This document shows, piece by piece, positions 14,645 to 22,933 of a stretch of DNA of 33,331 nt. The DNA is from Candidatus Woesearchaeota archaeon (GTDB lineage: Archaea > Nanobdellota > Nanobdellia > Woesearchaeales > ARS49). Position numbers and translations under genes: made by a program. The DNA is taken from positions 1-33,331 of the forward strand of contig JAHWHT010000003.1 of assembly GCA_019323135.1 (NCBI GenBank), written 5' to 3'. Every line of letters starts with the position of its first letter. Position 1 is the first letter of the stretch. The notes below the pieces were generated by a model. The model was not told the DNA's origin and did not search any database. It saw only the letters and a program-made list of their open reading frames with translations.

Positions 14645-17600
14645 TTAAACTTTGTCAAAGAAAATATCTATTACTTTTCCTTTGATGTTATCTTGGGCTT
14701 CAAACTCCATTTTTTTAGCAGGAGAATCAGAACCAATCTTAATACTTGCAGCACCAACTTTTTCTTTTATTTGTGCTGTCCAAGGATCAAGCATCTTTGT
14801 TAAATCCTCATTAGCTTTAACATATAATGTAATAGTATCCATTTTTTGCAGGCCTGCTTTTTTCCTTGCAGATTGAATCCTTCGCATAGCTTCTCTTGCA
14901 TATCCTTCTGCATCAAGCTCGTCTGTTCTAGTCTTGTCAAGGTAAATAAATCCGCCCTTTGTTTCAACTTCAATAAGATTTTCAGGGACATCTCTGTGGA
15001 TGATTATGTGTTCTGGCAGCAGAGTTATTTTTTGCGCTTCAACATTGATATCTACTTTGCTTTTCTTTGCAAGATTATCTAGAATCTTTTTAGGGCTTTC
15101 ATCACTGAACTTTGCTATGATTTTAGGGGCCATGTCTCCAAAAGACTTGCCTAATTCTGCAATATTCAACTTAACTGTCTGCTTGATAACAGGAAGCTCG
15201 GTATGAACATTAATTTCCTTGACATTAGTCTGTCTCATAATAATTGCATCCATTGTTTCAGCAGCCAATTTGACATTTTCATCTTTTGTGACAATTTCAA
15301 CTGACTTGACAGGCCATCTTACGCCAAGACCTGCTTTTTCCCGGGCACACAAAATAGCTTGAATAACTGTGAATGCAGTATTCATGTTAGTCTCGATATC
15401 TTCGTCAATCCATTCTTCTTCATCATCTGGCCAGTGAAGCAAATTAATAGATTCTTCTGGTAATTCAAAAGCTTCTTTGAAATCAAGGTACATTTTTTCA
15501 GAAATGAAAGGCGCGATTACATTAAACATTTTCATTGTCTCAAACAAGACAGTGTATAGTGTGTGCAACACGACTTCTTTTTCTTCAGGAGTTCCAATAG
15601 AAGACTTTTCCCTGACTAACTGAATATAAACTCTGCTTAAATCCAAGAATAGCTTTTCAATATGTGTGATTGTCTGATCAATCTTATAGTTTTCAAATAA
15701 AGCAGTTACTGTTTTTATGGTGGTGTTTAATCTAGATAAGATGAATCTTTCTTCGATAGCAAGCAATTTGTCGTCTACCTTTAAGGTATCTGGATTAACG
15801 CCTAATTCTTTGGATAGATTTAAGATTAAATTATGAACATTCCATAAAACAGTCAGGTTTCTGTGCTTAATCTTGACACTTTCCCAATTGAAGTTGATGT
15901 TTTCTCCTGCAGCAATCTCATTCATGTAGTATCTTAATACATCTGCACTGTGCTTGTCAATAACTTCATACGGAGAAACAATATTTCCTAGTGACTTACT
16001 CATTTTAGTGCCGTGCCAATCTAGAATCATTCCGTGCGAATAGACTGCGTCATAGCATTTTTTGTCAAATGCGATTACAGAACAAATATTAAGCATACTG
16101 TACCATAATCTTACCTGCTCTGTAGCTTCTAGAATGAAATCTGCAGGCCATAATTTATCAAAAAACTCTTTATTTTGAGGGTATTCTAAGCAATTCCATG
16201 ATGCTGTGCCAGAATCAATCCAGACATCAATTACATCAGGAATTCTGCTGACTTCTTCGCCGCACTTGCATTTGATTTTAACATCATCAATCCATGGACG
16301 ATGCAAATCTTCTGGAACATTTTCTTCTACTGCTTTGGATTTAAGTTCTTCTGCAGATTCTATTACTGTTACATTTCCACATTTTTTACATTCCCAAATA
16401 GGAACTGGACAGCCCCAATAACGCTGTCTAGTGATAGAATTATCTTTTAAATTATCTATCCAGTTGTCATATCTTTTGCTCAAGCTTTCAGGCACCCATA
16501 AACAATCCTTGTTTTCTTCAATCAGTTTTTCTCTTAAGTCCTCTACTTTCATGAACCATTGAGGTGTTGCTCTGAAAACAACTGGCTTATGACACCGCCA
16601 GCAATGAGCATATTCGTGCTCGACAGGGGTCTGTTCAATCAAGACACCCAGGTCTTTTAATTTTTGAATAAAATATTTATCATCAACTTTTGCAATCTTG
16701 CCGTCATAAGGGCCCATGTTTTCAAACATACCCCTTCCATTCAAGTTATTATATGCTGGAAGACCATATGCTTCGCCAACCTGCTGATCTTCAGGACCGC
16801 AACCAGGAGCACAGTGAACAAGACCAGAACCTGCAGTAACATCAACATACTCAGTACTCATGATAACTGAATGCGTGTTTTCGTGATTTCTTTTTACTTC
16901 CTGCAGACTAGGGATTTCGTCAATCATAGGGTGATGATATTTCATACCCTTGAGCTTATCGCCTTTGAATTCTTCAATAATTTTGTAATCTTTGCCAGTC
17001 AAACCTTTGATTAATACATTAACCAGTGCTTTGGAGACAATCCAAATCTCTCCTTCAACCTCTGCTTTAACATAATCTAATTCAGGATTAACCATGATAG
17101 CTAAATTAAAAGGAATAGTCCAAGGAGTAGTTGTCCAAATGATTAAATATTCATGCGGATTTTTATCTACCTGGAATTTTAGGAAAATAGAATTGTCATT
17201 ATCTGTTTCATATTCTAACTCGTGTTTTGCCAGTGCAGTTTCGCAAGAGGCACACCAAGTCATAACTTTCTTACCTTTGTATAATCTTTTGTCTGTGAAT
17301 GCTTTTTTGATAAGCCACCATTCACCTTCGATGTAGTGTTTTTTAATAGGCCAGTATGCTTTATCATAATCCATCCAGACGCCCATTCTCCACAAATCTT
17401 TGTCCATTAACAAAGCATTATCACTAGAGAATTTGATGCATTCTTTTATGAATTTGTCAACGCCATACTCTGCAATCTCTTCTTTAGTCTTGAGATTCAG
17501 CTTTTTCATAACTGCATTTTCTGTTGGAAGACCGTGCATGTCATATCCTGCTCTGTCCCATACATCTAAACCGCGCATACGCTTGAATCTTAACACAATA

Positions 17601-17785
17601 TCTTTTGCAGAATTGTTCCATGCGTGAGCAATGTGTAAACGTCCTGATGTGTATGGAGGTCCTTGCAGGAAATAGAATTTTTCTTTTCCTTGATTCTTAT
17701 CCTTAACCTTCTGGTAAATATCATTAGCTTCCCAATATTTGAGGATTTCTTCCTCTGTCTCTTTAGAGTATTGCGTATTCACCAT
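14645..17785 (-). CDS. ileS: Isoleucyl-tRNA synthetase
   Basis: A complete 1046-residue class I synthetase that charges tRNA-Ile with isoleucine in the cytoplasm. The HIGH motif reads HIAH (51-54, in PPYTSGRLHIAHAWN) and KMSKS is intact (GTKMSKSLGN, near residue 593). WCASCETALAKHELEYE marks the start of the CP1 editing domain, and HAYCHWRC-like AHCWRCHKPV and CKKCGNVTV plus CKCGEEV are zinc-knuckle regions. The anticodon-binding and C-terminal regions are present (ERFILSRLN, AREAMRRIQSARKKAGLQ). Length and insert pattern fit the archaeal/eukaryotic type. The ATG at 17785 has a TATA box 24-33 nt upstream, so the mRNA is probably leaderless. Confidence 0.97.
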   Translation of the reverse strand: MVNTQYSKETEEEILKYWEANDIYQKVKDKNQGKEKFYFLQGPPYTSGRLHIAHAWNNSAKDIVLRFKRMRGLDVWDRAGYDMHGLPTENAVMKKLNLKTKEEIAEYGVDKFIKECIKFSSDNALLMDKDLWRMGVWMDYDKAYWPIKKHYIEGEWWLIKKAFTDKRLYKGKKVMTWCASCETALAKHELEYETDNDNSIFLKFQVDKNPHEYLIIWTTTPWTIPFNLAIMVNPELDYVKAEVEGEIWIVSKALVNVLIKGLTGKDYKIIEEFKGDKLKGMKYHHPMIDEIPSLQEVKRNHENTHSVIMSTEYVDVTAGSGLVHCAPGCGPEDQQVGEAYGLPAYNNLNGRGMFENMGPYDGKIAKVDDKYFIQKLKDLGVLIEQTPVEHEYAHCWRCHKPVVFRATPQWFMKVEDLREKLIEENKDCLWVPESLSKRYDNWIDNLKDNSITRQRYWGCPVPIWECKKCGNVTVIESAEELKSKAVEENVPEDLHRPWIDDVKIKCKCGEEVSRIPDVIDVWIDSGTASWNCLEYPQNKEFFDKLWPADFILEATEQVRLWYSMLNICSVIAFDKKCYDAVYSHGMILDWHGTKMSKSLGNIVSPYEVIDKHSADVLRYYMNEIAAGENINFNWESVKIKHRNLTVLWNVHNLILNLSKELGVNPDTLKVDDKLLAIEERFILSRLNTTIKTVTALFENYKIDQTITHIEKLFLDLSRVYIQLVREKSSIGTPEEKEVVLHTLYTVLFETMKMFNVIAPFISEKMYLDFKEAFELPEESINLLHWPDDEEEWIDEDIETNMNTAFTVIQAILCAREKAGLGVRWPVKSVEIVTKDENVKLAAETMDAIIMRQTNVKEINVHTELPVIKQTVKLNIAELGKSFGDMAPKIIAKFSDESPKKILDNLAKKSKVDINVEAQKITLLPEHIIIHRDVPENLIEVETKGGFIYLDKTRTDELDAEGYAREAMRRIQSARKKAGLQKMDTITLYVKANEDLTKMLDPWTAQIKEKVGAASIKIGSDSPAKKMEFEAQDNIKGKVIDIFFDKV

Positions 17786-17808
17786 AATAGCACAAGAGAA
17801 CTAGTAAT

Positions 17809-17818
17809 GGTTTAAAAA
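17809..17818 (-). promoter_or_regulatory. TATA box for ileS
   Basis: The minus strand reads TTTTTAAACC, 24-33 nt before the ATG. A TTACTA motif follows it by a few bases (about 17802-17808), as in several other promoters of the window. Confidence 0.5.
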
Positions 17819-17863
17819 TGTTTTGAAAAGTTAATTATATTAAGCTAATACAAAGCAAAAGAC

Positions 17864-19735
17864 TTAAGAAATCAAATCCTTATAAGTATTGCAAAGAACT
17901 TTTTGCAAATCAAAAGGATTAGAAAGCAGACGGTAATGAGAGCCATACGCTTTTTCAAGATTCTCTGCTTTTTGATCATTCACACGAATGCAGACAGGAA
18001 GAATACCCTGAGCGCGGCACTCGGACAAAGCTTTTCTTACATCATTCCAGGCATATTCCCCCCTATAAGCAGGAAGCTTTTTTTCACTACCGTATAAGTC
18101 TTTTTGGCGCAAATAAACTTCTGGCTCTCCATCACTTATGTGAATCAAAAGCTTGTCTTTCCTATCAGTATCAATCAATTTTTTAGCAGCATGCCTTATT
18201 GCAGAACCATCATGATTCTGTTTTCTGCCTTCCAGCCTTGAAAGAGCATACAAAAAATTAATATTATGCGGGCAAGCATCGCCAAAATCTGCAATTGTGT
18301 AAAATTCAGTTCTTGCTCTTGAAAAAGTAGAATAACCAAAAACACCAACTAAATCATCTAACTGGCTGGCTCCACAACTCAAATAATAAACAGACTCTGC
18401 AATAATATCCATGAGCTGAGTTTCTTCATCAATCCATTGATTTGTTGAACCGCTCATATCAATAAGCACAAGAACAGCAACATCCCTTGATTTGTTCAAT
18501 ACTTTCTTATACACCCTTTCATCAGGAGTGACTCCTGCTGCAATATCCTGCTTGTATTCAACAAAACTCTCATAATCAATCTCTCCAGAACGCTGCTTTT
18601 TCAAAATAGACCTGCCGCTTTGTTTAATCAAACTAAACTCCTTGTTAAGCTTTTGAACAATGTTCGCATCAGGATTAAGTTTTCTTGATTTTTTAGATAA
18701 TCTTAATGTATCTTCAAAAACAATAAAATTTTTGATAAATCTTTTATGTATAGAGTCCCATTCGTGATAAGCAAAACTAGTTGTTTTTTCTTTTTTAGAC
18801 TGGAATGATTTATTCTTGAAAATACTTAACTCGCTCAGATCTGATTCGATAATCATATACTCTTTTTTATCAAAGCCCCTTAAACCCTTAAGTTTTTTAG
18901 GAGAAACAGCACTGCTATGGTCTTTTAAATCTTTTGTATTCTTAAAAATAAGTTCGTGAACTTGTTTAGCTGCGATAAAAGAATCACCTAAATCTGCCCC
19001 CCTATTTAATATGACAGAAGCACAATCATAACAAACATCAAGCAAATTTTTAACACGCTCAGCAAAAGGCTTGATAATTATTCCTTTTTTTTTAGCAGCA
19101 CGAATCGTATTATGCTCGCCCTGCTTTGGCTTAATTTTATGCTCTGGAAGATAACCCAACAAAAGCTTGTATTGAAGCAAAGTCAAAACAGTATTATCTA
19201 ACGCCTGCTTTGGCATAACCTTAAACCCATCAAGCAATTTATTAAACTCAATCGGAACGACCTTATCAAGAATCTGCTTAAAACCAAGATAATCCCGCTT
19301 AAGACCTGCATTAACCCTTGCGCTTTCAATAATCTCTAAAATATTCTTTGCTAAAGATACTCTGTGCGAAAAAGAATTAAAAAAATCTTCAACATTCCAA
19401 AGAGCATAATCCTGTTTAATAAAACCTTCTTTGCATAAACGAGCATGATAACCTATAAAATCATCAAGAGTCAATGCTGCACTGCCATATATGATTCTGC
19501 CTGCCTGAAGCGCAACCAAATACTCCAAGTAATCTGCATTTTCCTTATAGATTTCATGATAAGCAATCAAAGATTCAGGAATAAGAATAGGAATCTTTCC
19601 TTTATGCACAATACTCAAGAAATTATTAGTAACCTGATCTTGTGCAATATATACAAATTCTGGAGTTCTGCCTGTTAAGCCTTGAACAAGTTTTTCAAGA
19701 CTTTTTTTGTGGCCTGTTTCAGTGAAATTAGTCAT
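17864..19735 (-). CDS. NorD/CbbO-type VWA-domain protein
   Basis: A 623-residue protein. The N-terminal about 320 residues are helical, with the family-like IPILIPESLIAYHEIYK. The NorD signature AYHEWDSIHKRFIKNF is near 322-337, and GEIDYESFVEYKQDIAAGVTPDERVY precedes the VWA domain. The metal-ion-dependent adhesion site is complete: DMSGS (426-430), the HDGSAIRH loop and ISDGEPEVY. Known NorD/CbbO proteins work with a NorQ/CbbQ AAA+ ATPase to remodel or load metal into a target enzyme, but no nitric oxide reductase or RuBisCO gene is adjacent. The ATG at 19735 is chosen over an in-frame TTG at 19744; it overlaps the ATPase stop by 8 nt. Last gene of a four-gene operon. Confidence 0.88.
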   Translation of the reverse strand: MTNFTETGHKKSLEKLVQGLTGRTPEFVYIAQDQVTNNFLSIVHKGKIPILIPESLIAYHEIYKENADYLEYLVALQAGRIIYGSAALTLDDFIGYHARLCKEGFIKQDYALWNVEDFFNSFSHRVSLAKNILEIIESARVNAGLKRDYLGFKQILDKVVPIEFNKLLDGFKVMPKQALDNTVLTLLQYKLLLGYLPEHKIKPKQGEHNTIRAAKKKGIIIKPFAERVKNLLDVCYDCASVILNRGADLGDSFIAAKQVHELIFKNTKDLKDHSSAVSPKKLKGLRGFDKKEYMIIESDLSELSIFKNKSFQSKKEKTTSFAYHEWDSIHKRFIKNFIVFEDTLRLSKKSRKLNPDANIVQKLNKEFSLIKQSGRSILKKQRSGEIDYESFVEYKQDIAAGVTPDERVYKKVLNKSRDVAVLVLIDMSGSTNQWIDEETQLMDIIAESVYYLSCGASQLDDLVGVFGYSTFSRARTEFYTIADFGDACPHNINFLYALSRLEGRKQNHDGSAIRHAAKKLIDTDRKDKLLIHISDGEPEVYLRQKDLYGSEKKLPAYRGEYAWNDVRKALSECRAQGILPVCIRVNDQKAENLEKAYGSHYRLLSNPFDLQKVLCNTYKDLIS

Positions 19736-20534
19736 CTTTACCAAAAACTAAATCAAGATGCTCTTTTTTAAGCGAATCAATAATATCTAAATCATAAGTC
19801 AAAGGCTGAATCACTGCAACCTCGCAAGCACGCTTAGGAGCAGTTCCTTCTTTTATCTGCTGAGCTGCCAAGACAAGAAGCCTTGTGCCGGCACCTTCAA
19901 CTAACTGGCCGCTTTTTTTCAGATTTCTAGTAATCTTGCCGAACTGGACCAAAGCATTAGCAATAGGTTCGTCAACACCGCCTTCTTCCATAATAATTTT
20001 TCTTTCTAAATCTTCCGGCGGATAACCAAAATTCAAAGTGATAAACCTTTGTTTAGTGCTTGGTTTTAAATCTTTAGCAATGGATTGATAATTTGGATTG
20101 TAAGATGTGACAAGCATGAAATCATCAGGAGCAGAATAAGACTGGCCAAGCTTAGGAACGTAAACAGAACGTCCGGTGTCTGTTAAAGAATGCATGATAA
20201 CTGCAACATCTTTTCTTGCTTCAATAACCTCATCAAGATAACAAAGCCCGCCAATATTAACCATCTTCAACACAGGACCGTCAACCCAGCCATCAATAGT
20301 GTTCAAGCCAAGCAATTCAGAAGCATCAGTATCTTCTGTACAGATTACTCTTAAAAAAGGCAACTGCAATTCATGCGCCATATACTCCAGAAACCTTGTT
20401 TTTCCAACACCAGTAGGTCCTGTAATCGCGACATGCTGTTTTTGCCTGTGCGCTCTCTTGAAAATATCAATCTCGTCACTGATTGGTTCATAATACGGCT
20501 TTTCTTTGATTAAATAATCCTGTTTTTCATTCAT
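19728..20534 (-). CDS. NorQ/CbbQ-type MoxR-family AAA+ ATPase
   Basis: A 268-residue single-domain ATPase. Before Walker A it has the NorQ/CbbQ-like PYYEPISDEIDIFKRAHR. Walker A is GPTGVGKT (39-46), Walker B is GGLCYLDEV, sensor 1 is TSYNPNY, and the arginine-finger region is KPSTKQRFITLNFGYP. It uses ATP hydrolysis in a hexameric ring to remodel a partner, with the VWA protein encoded downstream as adaptor. The ATG at 20534 follows AGGTGA by 5 nt and overlaps the upstream stop by 8 nt; an in-frame GTG 9 nt upstream is less likely. The target protein is unknown. Confidence 0.93.
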   Translation of the reverse strand: MNEKQDYLIKEKPYYEPISDEIDIFKRAHRQKQHVAITGPTGVGKTRFLEYMAHELQLPFLRVICTEDTDASELLGLNTIDGWVDGPVLKMVNIGGLCYLDEVIEARKDVAVIMHSLTDTGRSVYVPKLGQSYSAPDDFMLVTSYNPNYQSIAKDLKPSTKQRFITLNFGYPPEDLERKIIMEEGGVDEPIANALVQFGKITRNLKKSGQLVEGAGTRLLVLAAQQIKEGTAPKRACEVAVIQPLTYDLDIIDSLKKEHLDLVFGKDD

Positions 20535-21303
20535 ACTGCTCACCTATTAACCTATCAAATAATTTTTGCAGCCTGAACATGTTTTTACCAGATTCAGCAG
20601 CATCATCTAACTTTGCAATAACTTTGTTATTTTTTACATAAAACGGATTTGCTTTTATTGTCTGATTTATGTCGACCTTGATTTGCTGGTCTTCTTCAAT
20701 ACATATAATCTTGTAATGCTCTGGCAGCTCTGAAAATAAAGGATCATCTGGTTCAATTTTTGCTTCTAAAGGATGCGCAGTCTTGTCTTCTTCAAAATTA
20801 AACAATTGATCCTGTGCTTCAATAGAGTAAATATGCACAATCTTTCCTGTTTCTTCAAGAGAAGGCTTTTCAGGCTCTTGTTTTTCTTTCTTTTCGCGAT
20901 GCACTTTTGGCAAAAATCTTCTGGCTTCTCTTTTCATGTACTTTTTTTCTTTTTCAGTAGGTTCTGGAACAGATGCTGCTTCTGCAATTTCTGCTTCTAA
21001 ATCAACTCTTCTATTTTCATACCATTGATTGCCGAACAAATCACCATACATCTTTTTTCTTTGATCAACTTCTTTCTGGAACGGTTCGAATTCCTCTGGA
21101 ATATCTCCTTTAAAATCTTCAAGAAGCATCTCCAGCTGTATTGTGTCCTGCACAATCTCATCTGCATGAAAAGACTCTGCTTTTTCTGAATTTACAAAAG
21201 AGAGCGCTGTCTGCATGCTCTTTGTGTGCTGAGCTATATCGCTCATTAATTCTTTTGCAATCGAGAGCAGTCTTCTTTTTTCATGGTAGTTTATTTCTGT
21301 CAT
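20527..21303 (-). CDS. Unknown protein of the NorQ/NorD operon, 258 aa
   Basis: The family is not recognised. The N-terminal about 110 residues are charged helices (KRRLLSIAKELMSDIAQH, LEMLLEDFKGDIPEEFEPF). A Lys/Glu-rich linker (KYMKREARRFLPKVHREKKEKQEPEKPSLEE) follows. The C-terminal half contains short strands (KIVHIYSIEAQDQLFNF, HYKIICIEEDQQIKVDI) and ends in a helix (FRLQKLFDRLIG). It has no Cys and no membrane segment. It sits 2 nt after the 126-aa gene and overlaps the AAA+ gene by 8 nt, so all four genes should be made together; a substrate, adaptor or third subunit of the AAA+/VWA machine is a reasonable inference. Confidence 0.78.
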   Translation of the reverse strand: MTEINYHEKRRLLSIAKELMSDIAQHTKSMQTALSFVNSEKAESFHADEIVQDTIQLEMLLEDFKGDIPEEFEPFQKEVDQRKKMYGDLFGNQWYENRRVDLEAEIAEAASVPEPTEKEKKYMKREARRFLPKVHREKKEKQEPEKPSLEETGKIVHIYSIEAQDQLFNFEEDKTAHPLEAKIEPDDPLFSELPEHYKIICIEEDQQIKVDINQTIKANPFYVKNNKVIAKLDDAAESGKNMFRLQKLFDRLIGEQYE

Positions 21304-21305
21304 TT

Positions 21306-21686
21306 TCAGTCTCTGTAGTGATTAGCAATCTCTGCAATCTTGTCAAGAACCTTTTGCGCTTCAACATATTTTTCATGCTCAGGACTAACTTTTGTTTTTG
21401 CAACAAAACCCTGATAACCTGCAAGCCAGTTTCTTCTGCTTGCTGGAATAGGCTCAATCAAGATGTATTTACTAGAGCTAGCAGTTTTATGCCAGTCGCC
21501 TTGCTTATCTTCAGGCAAAGGCTCTACAGTCTCGTCAACATATTTTGCAATAGCTGTTGTGATTTCTTGTGTTTCTTCAAACCCGATGCTTTCACTGAAT
21601 TTAACAGCAGTAAAAACATCCCGAATCACTTCTGAAATTTTGTTTTCTCTTGTTATTTTTTCAAATACATCGTCAATAGTTGTCAT
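21306..21686 (-). CDS. Unknown protein, first gene of the NorQ/NorD operon, 126 aa
   Basis: The family is not recognised. It is a small, mostly helical acidic protein (TTIDDVFEKITRENKISEVIRDVFTAV) with a central aromatic/basic patch (ILIEPIPASRRNWLAGYQGF) and a C-terminal helix (YVEAQKVLDKIAEIANHY). A GGAGGG ribosome-binding site lies 7 nt before the ATG. Upstream is the bipartite promoter shared with the 304-aa gene (21710-21768). Two nt separate it from the 258-aa gene. No homology to known NorQ/NorD partners was seen by eye. Confidence 0.75.
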   Translation of the reverse strand: MTTIDDVFEKITRENKISEVIRDVFTAVKFSESIGFEETQEITTAIAKYVDETVEPLPEDKQGDWHKTASSSKYILIEPIPASRRNWLAGYQGFVAKTKVSPEHEKYVEAQKVLDKIAEIANHYRD

Positions 21687-21709
21687 TGTCTTCCCTCCAA
21701 AGTCATTGA

Positions 21710-21768
21710 TAATAGTAATAATTCAGCAGGATATATTGATACAGATTAAACTGTATAAACTGTTTAAA
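21710..21768 (-). promoter_or_regulatory. Bipartite promoter element, copy 1 (NorQ/NorD operon)
   Basis: Box A (21744-21768) is a 25-nt element built around GTATAAACTG with outer TTAAAC and GTTTAAA. Box B (21710-21719) reads ATTACTATTA on the minus strand. They are separated by 24 nt. Copy 2 at 24702-24760 has box A identical at 24 of 25 positions, box B identical at all 10, and the same 24-nt gap. The TATA may be the TTTATAC core inside box A, or the ATATAT in the spacer near 21730. Confidence 0.75.
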
Positions 21769-21850
21769 CCTCCGGAAAGATTGCGGAAATTATTGGGGAG
21801 AACATATAAAACAGAAAATTCTCTTTCTTGTTTATGCTAAAAATATCGAA

Positions 21851-21886
21851 AAGTTTATATAGTCATTTATACTACACTAATGTAGT
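21851..21886 (+). promoter_or_regulatory. Promoter and palindromic operator of the toxin-antitoxin-like pair
   Basis: TATA box GTTTATATAG (21852-21861) is followed by the perfect inverted repeat ACTACA, CTAA, TGTAGT (21871-21886), which should cover the transcription start site. This is the usual place for autorepression by an antitoxin. Confidence 0.6.
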
Positions 21887-21893
21887 ATGGATT

Positions 21894-22100
21894 TTGTTTA
21901 AATCCATAAAGCCGACAAGACATTATCTTGAAGAGCACTCGAAAGAGGTTCCGTGGCATAAAGCTGTTGAGATAATATTGACTACCAAGAATCCGCGACG
22001 CAAAAAGAATAAATACGAAATTGAGAAAGATGGATATTATGTCTTGTTTGAGATAAAAAATGAAATATTGTACGTAATTAATGCTAAGAAAACAAAATGA
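21894..22100 (+). CDS. DUF4258-like small protein, probable toxin
   Basis: The recognisable domain is KPTRHYLEEHSKEVPWHKAVEIILTTKNPRRKKNKYEIEKDGYYVLFEIKNEILYVINAK: a His-bearing helix (TRHYLEEH), a basic turn and three strands. This resembles the DUF4258/BrnT-like RNase toxin fold; the assignment is by eye. The frame extends upstream to an ATG at 21828, but TATA box and palindrome at 21851-21886 lie inside that extension, so translation probably begins near 21891-21894 (TTG at 21894 taken here; about 68 aa). It overlaps the downstream gene as ATGA. The exact start is uncertain. Confidence 0.65.
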   Translation: MFKSIKPTRHYLEEHSKEVPWHKAVEIILTTKNPRRKKNKYEIEKDGYYVLFEIKNEILYVINAKKTK

Positions 22101-22411
22101 ACTGTCCAAAATGTAATGCAAAACTCAAGAAAGTGTTGATTAAAGTAGCTGGAGCCAAGACAAAAGCGCTTAGTTATCAATGTTCTAAATGCAAATACTT
22201 TGAATTTGAGCCAGAATCATCCAAAAAAGTGATAACTGAGTTGCGGGAGACGCCGCTAAAGATAAAGCAGAAGATAGTTAAACTGTCGCAGGACAGATTA
22301 GGGATATATTTTAACAATAATGTGGTGCGAAGCCTTAACCTCAAAAAAGGAGAAGAGATATATTTATCTGTGCCAGATAAGAAGCATATATTGATTGAGG
22401 TTGGGGATTAA
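22097..22411 (+). CDS. Zinc-ribbon plus AbrB-like protein, probable antitoxin
   Basis: A 104-residue protein. Residues 1-35 are a zinc ribbon (MNCPKCNAKL and YQCSKCKYFEFE, C-x2-C twice). Residues about 60-104 resemble a swapped-hairpin AbrB/MazE DNA-binding domain (VKLSQDRLGIYFNNNVVRSLNLKKGEEIYLSVPDKKHILIEVG). YgiT/MqsA-type antitoxins have the same general idea of an N-terminal Zn domain that binds toxin and a C-terminal DNA-binding domain, here of AbrB rather than HTH type. The ATGA overlap with the upstream gene and the palindrome in the promoter support a co-translated, autoregulated pair. Confidence 0.75.
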   Translation: MNCPKCNAKLKKVLIKVAGAKTKALSYQCSKCKYFEFEPESSKKVITELRETPLKIKQKIVKLSQDRLGIYFNNNVVRSLNLKKGEEIYLSVPDKKHILIEVGD

Positions 22412-22417
22412 TCAGGT

Positions 22418-22474
22418 TTAGATGACTGTCCCTGCATTATATCCCTGCAAGACTTTGCCGATTAGGTCTGTCAT
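22418..22474 (-). CDS. 18-codon ORF coupled to the 114-aa gene
   Basis: Reads MTDLIGKVLQGYNAGTVI. Its ATG overlaps the stop of the 114-aa gene as ATGA, the same coupling used by the genes above it, and the preceding gene end carries GAGGAGAAAG, a good ribosome-binding site. Such a short ORF can arise by chance, so this is a candidate microprotein only. Confidence 0.35.
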   Translation of the reverse strand: MTDLIGKVLQGYNAGTVI

Positions 22475-22815
22475 TCTTTCTCCTCCAAGAACTTCATTGC
22501 TGACTTGTAGGTGTCAGCATACTTTCTCACGACACAATTTGGAAATAAATTTTCTGGCAAAACTTTGAAATGGTCTGCATAATCTTCCCTTTTTGTGGTG
22601 TTTTTCGTGCAATGGAGCGTTTCTCCGCCATAAAAACAAGTGCAGCCCCCAGGATCAGGATCAACCAAAAAATCAGGCCAAAACAAAACCTGATCTTTAT
22701 CAACTAATGATGGCATCATCACTTTGTCTATTGAATCGCAGTTATCCATGAATTCAGCAAGATGTCCAGAAAGCTCTTCAACTTTTTTCAGGATTTTAGG
22801 TTTTTCTTCAGTCAT
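22471..22815 (-). CDS. Unknown Cys/His-containing protein, 114 aa
   Basis: The family is not recognised. The N-terminal helix (KPKILKKVEELSGHLAEFMDNCDS) is followed by a compact central region, FWPDFLVDPDPGGCTCFYGGETLHCTKN, in which two Cys of CTC plus His and Cys of LHC are well placed for a metal site. The C-terminal helix (VRKYADTYKSAMKFLEEKE) overlaps the 18-codon ORF. Its ATG overlaps the zinc-ribbon gene stop by 8 nt. As part of the operon 304-280-41-114, it probably acts with the helical paralogues. Confidence 0.72.
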   Translation of the reverse strand: MTEEKPKILKKVEELSGHLAEFMDNCDSIDKVMMPSLVDKDQVLFWPDFLVDPDPGGCTCFYGGETLHCTKNTTKREDYADHFKVLPENLFPNCVVRKYADTYKSAMKFLEEKE

Positions 22816-22933
22816 TTTCTTCTAACCAATCTTGTCTGACTTTAAGATAATCAAATCTTTTCTTGCATCTAGGACAACTCTTTGGGTTTTCTACCCTTGA
22901 TTTCCAGATGTATTCACAGTATTCACATTTCAT
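22808..22933 (-). CDS. 41-aa zinc-ribbon microprotein
   Basis: Reads MKCEYCEYIW, then KSCPRCKKRFDYLKVRQDWLEEND: two C-x2-C knuckles 14 residues apart, a rubredoxin-like or ribbon zinc finger with a short C-terminal helix. Its ATG overlaps the stop of the 280-aa gene as ATGA and its stop overlaps the 114-aa start by 8 nt, so it is almost certainly translated. Similar tiny ribbons in archaea bind nucleic acid or protein partners; which applies here cannot be said. Confidence 0.8.
   Translation of the reverse strand: MKCEYCEYIWKSRVENPKSCPRCKKRFDYLKVRQDWLEEND

Noticed and set aside
19735..19744. TTG start for the NorD-type gene
   Set aside because: The in-frame ATG three codons later gives an 8-nt overlap like its neighbours and avoids a rare start codon.
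21141..21635. 164-codon plus-strand frame
   Set aside because: It spans the antisense of two genes of the NorQ/NorD operon, and its Phe/Cys/Leu-rich translation is typical of reverse-strand reading of Lys/Glu-rich genes.
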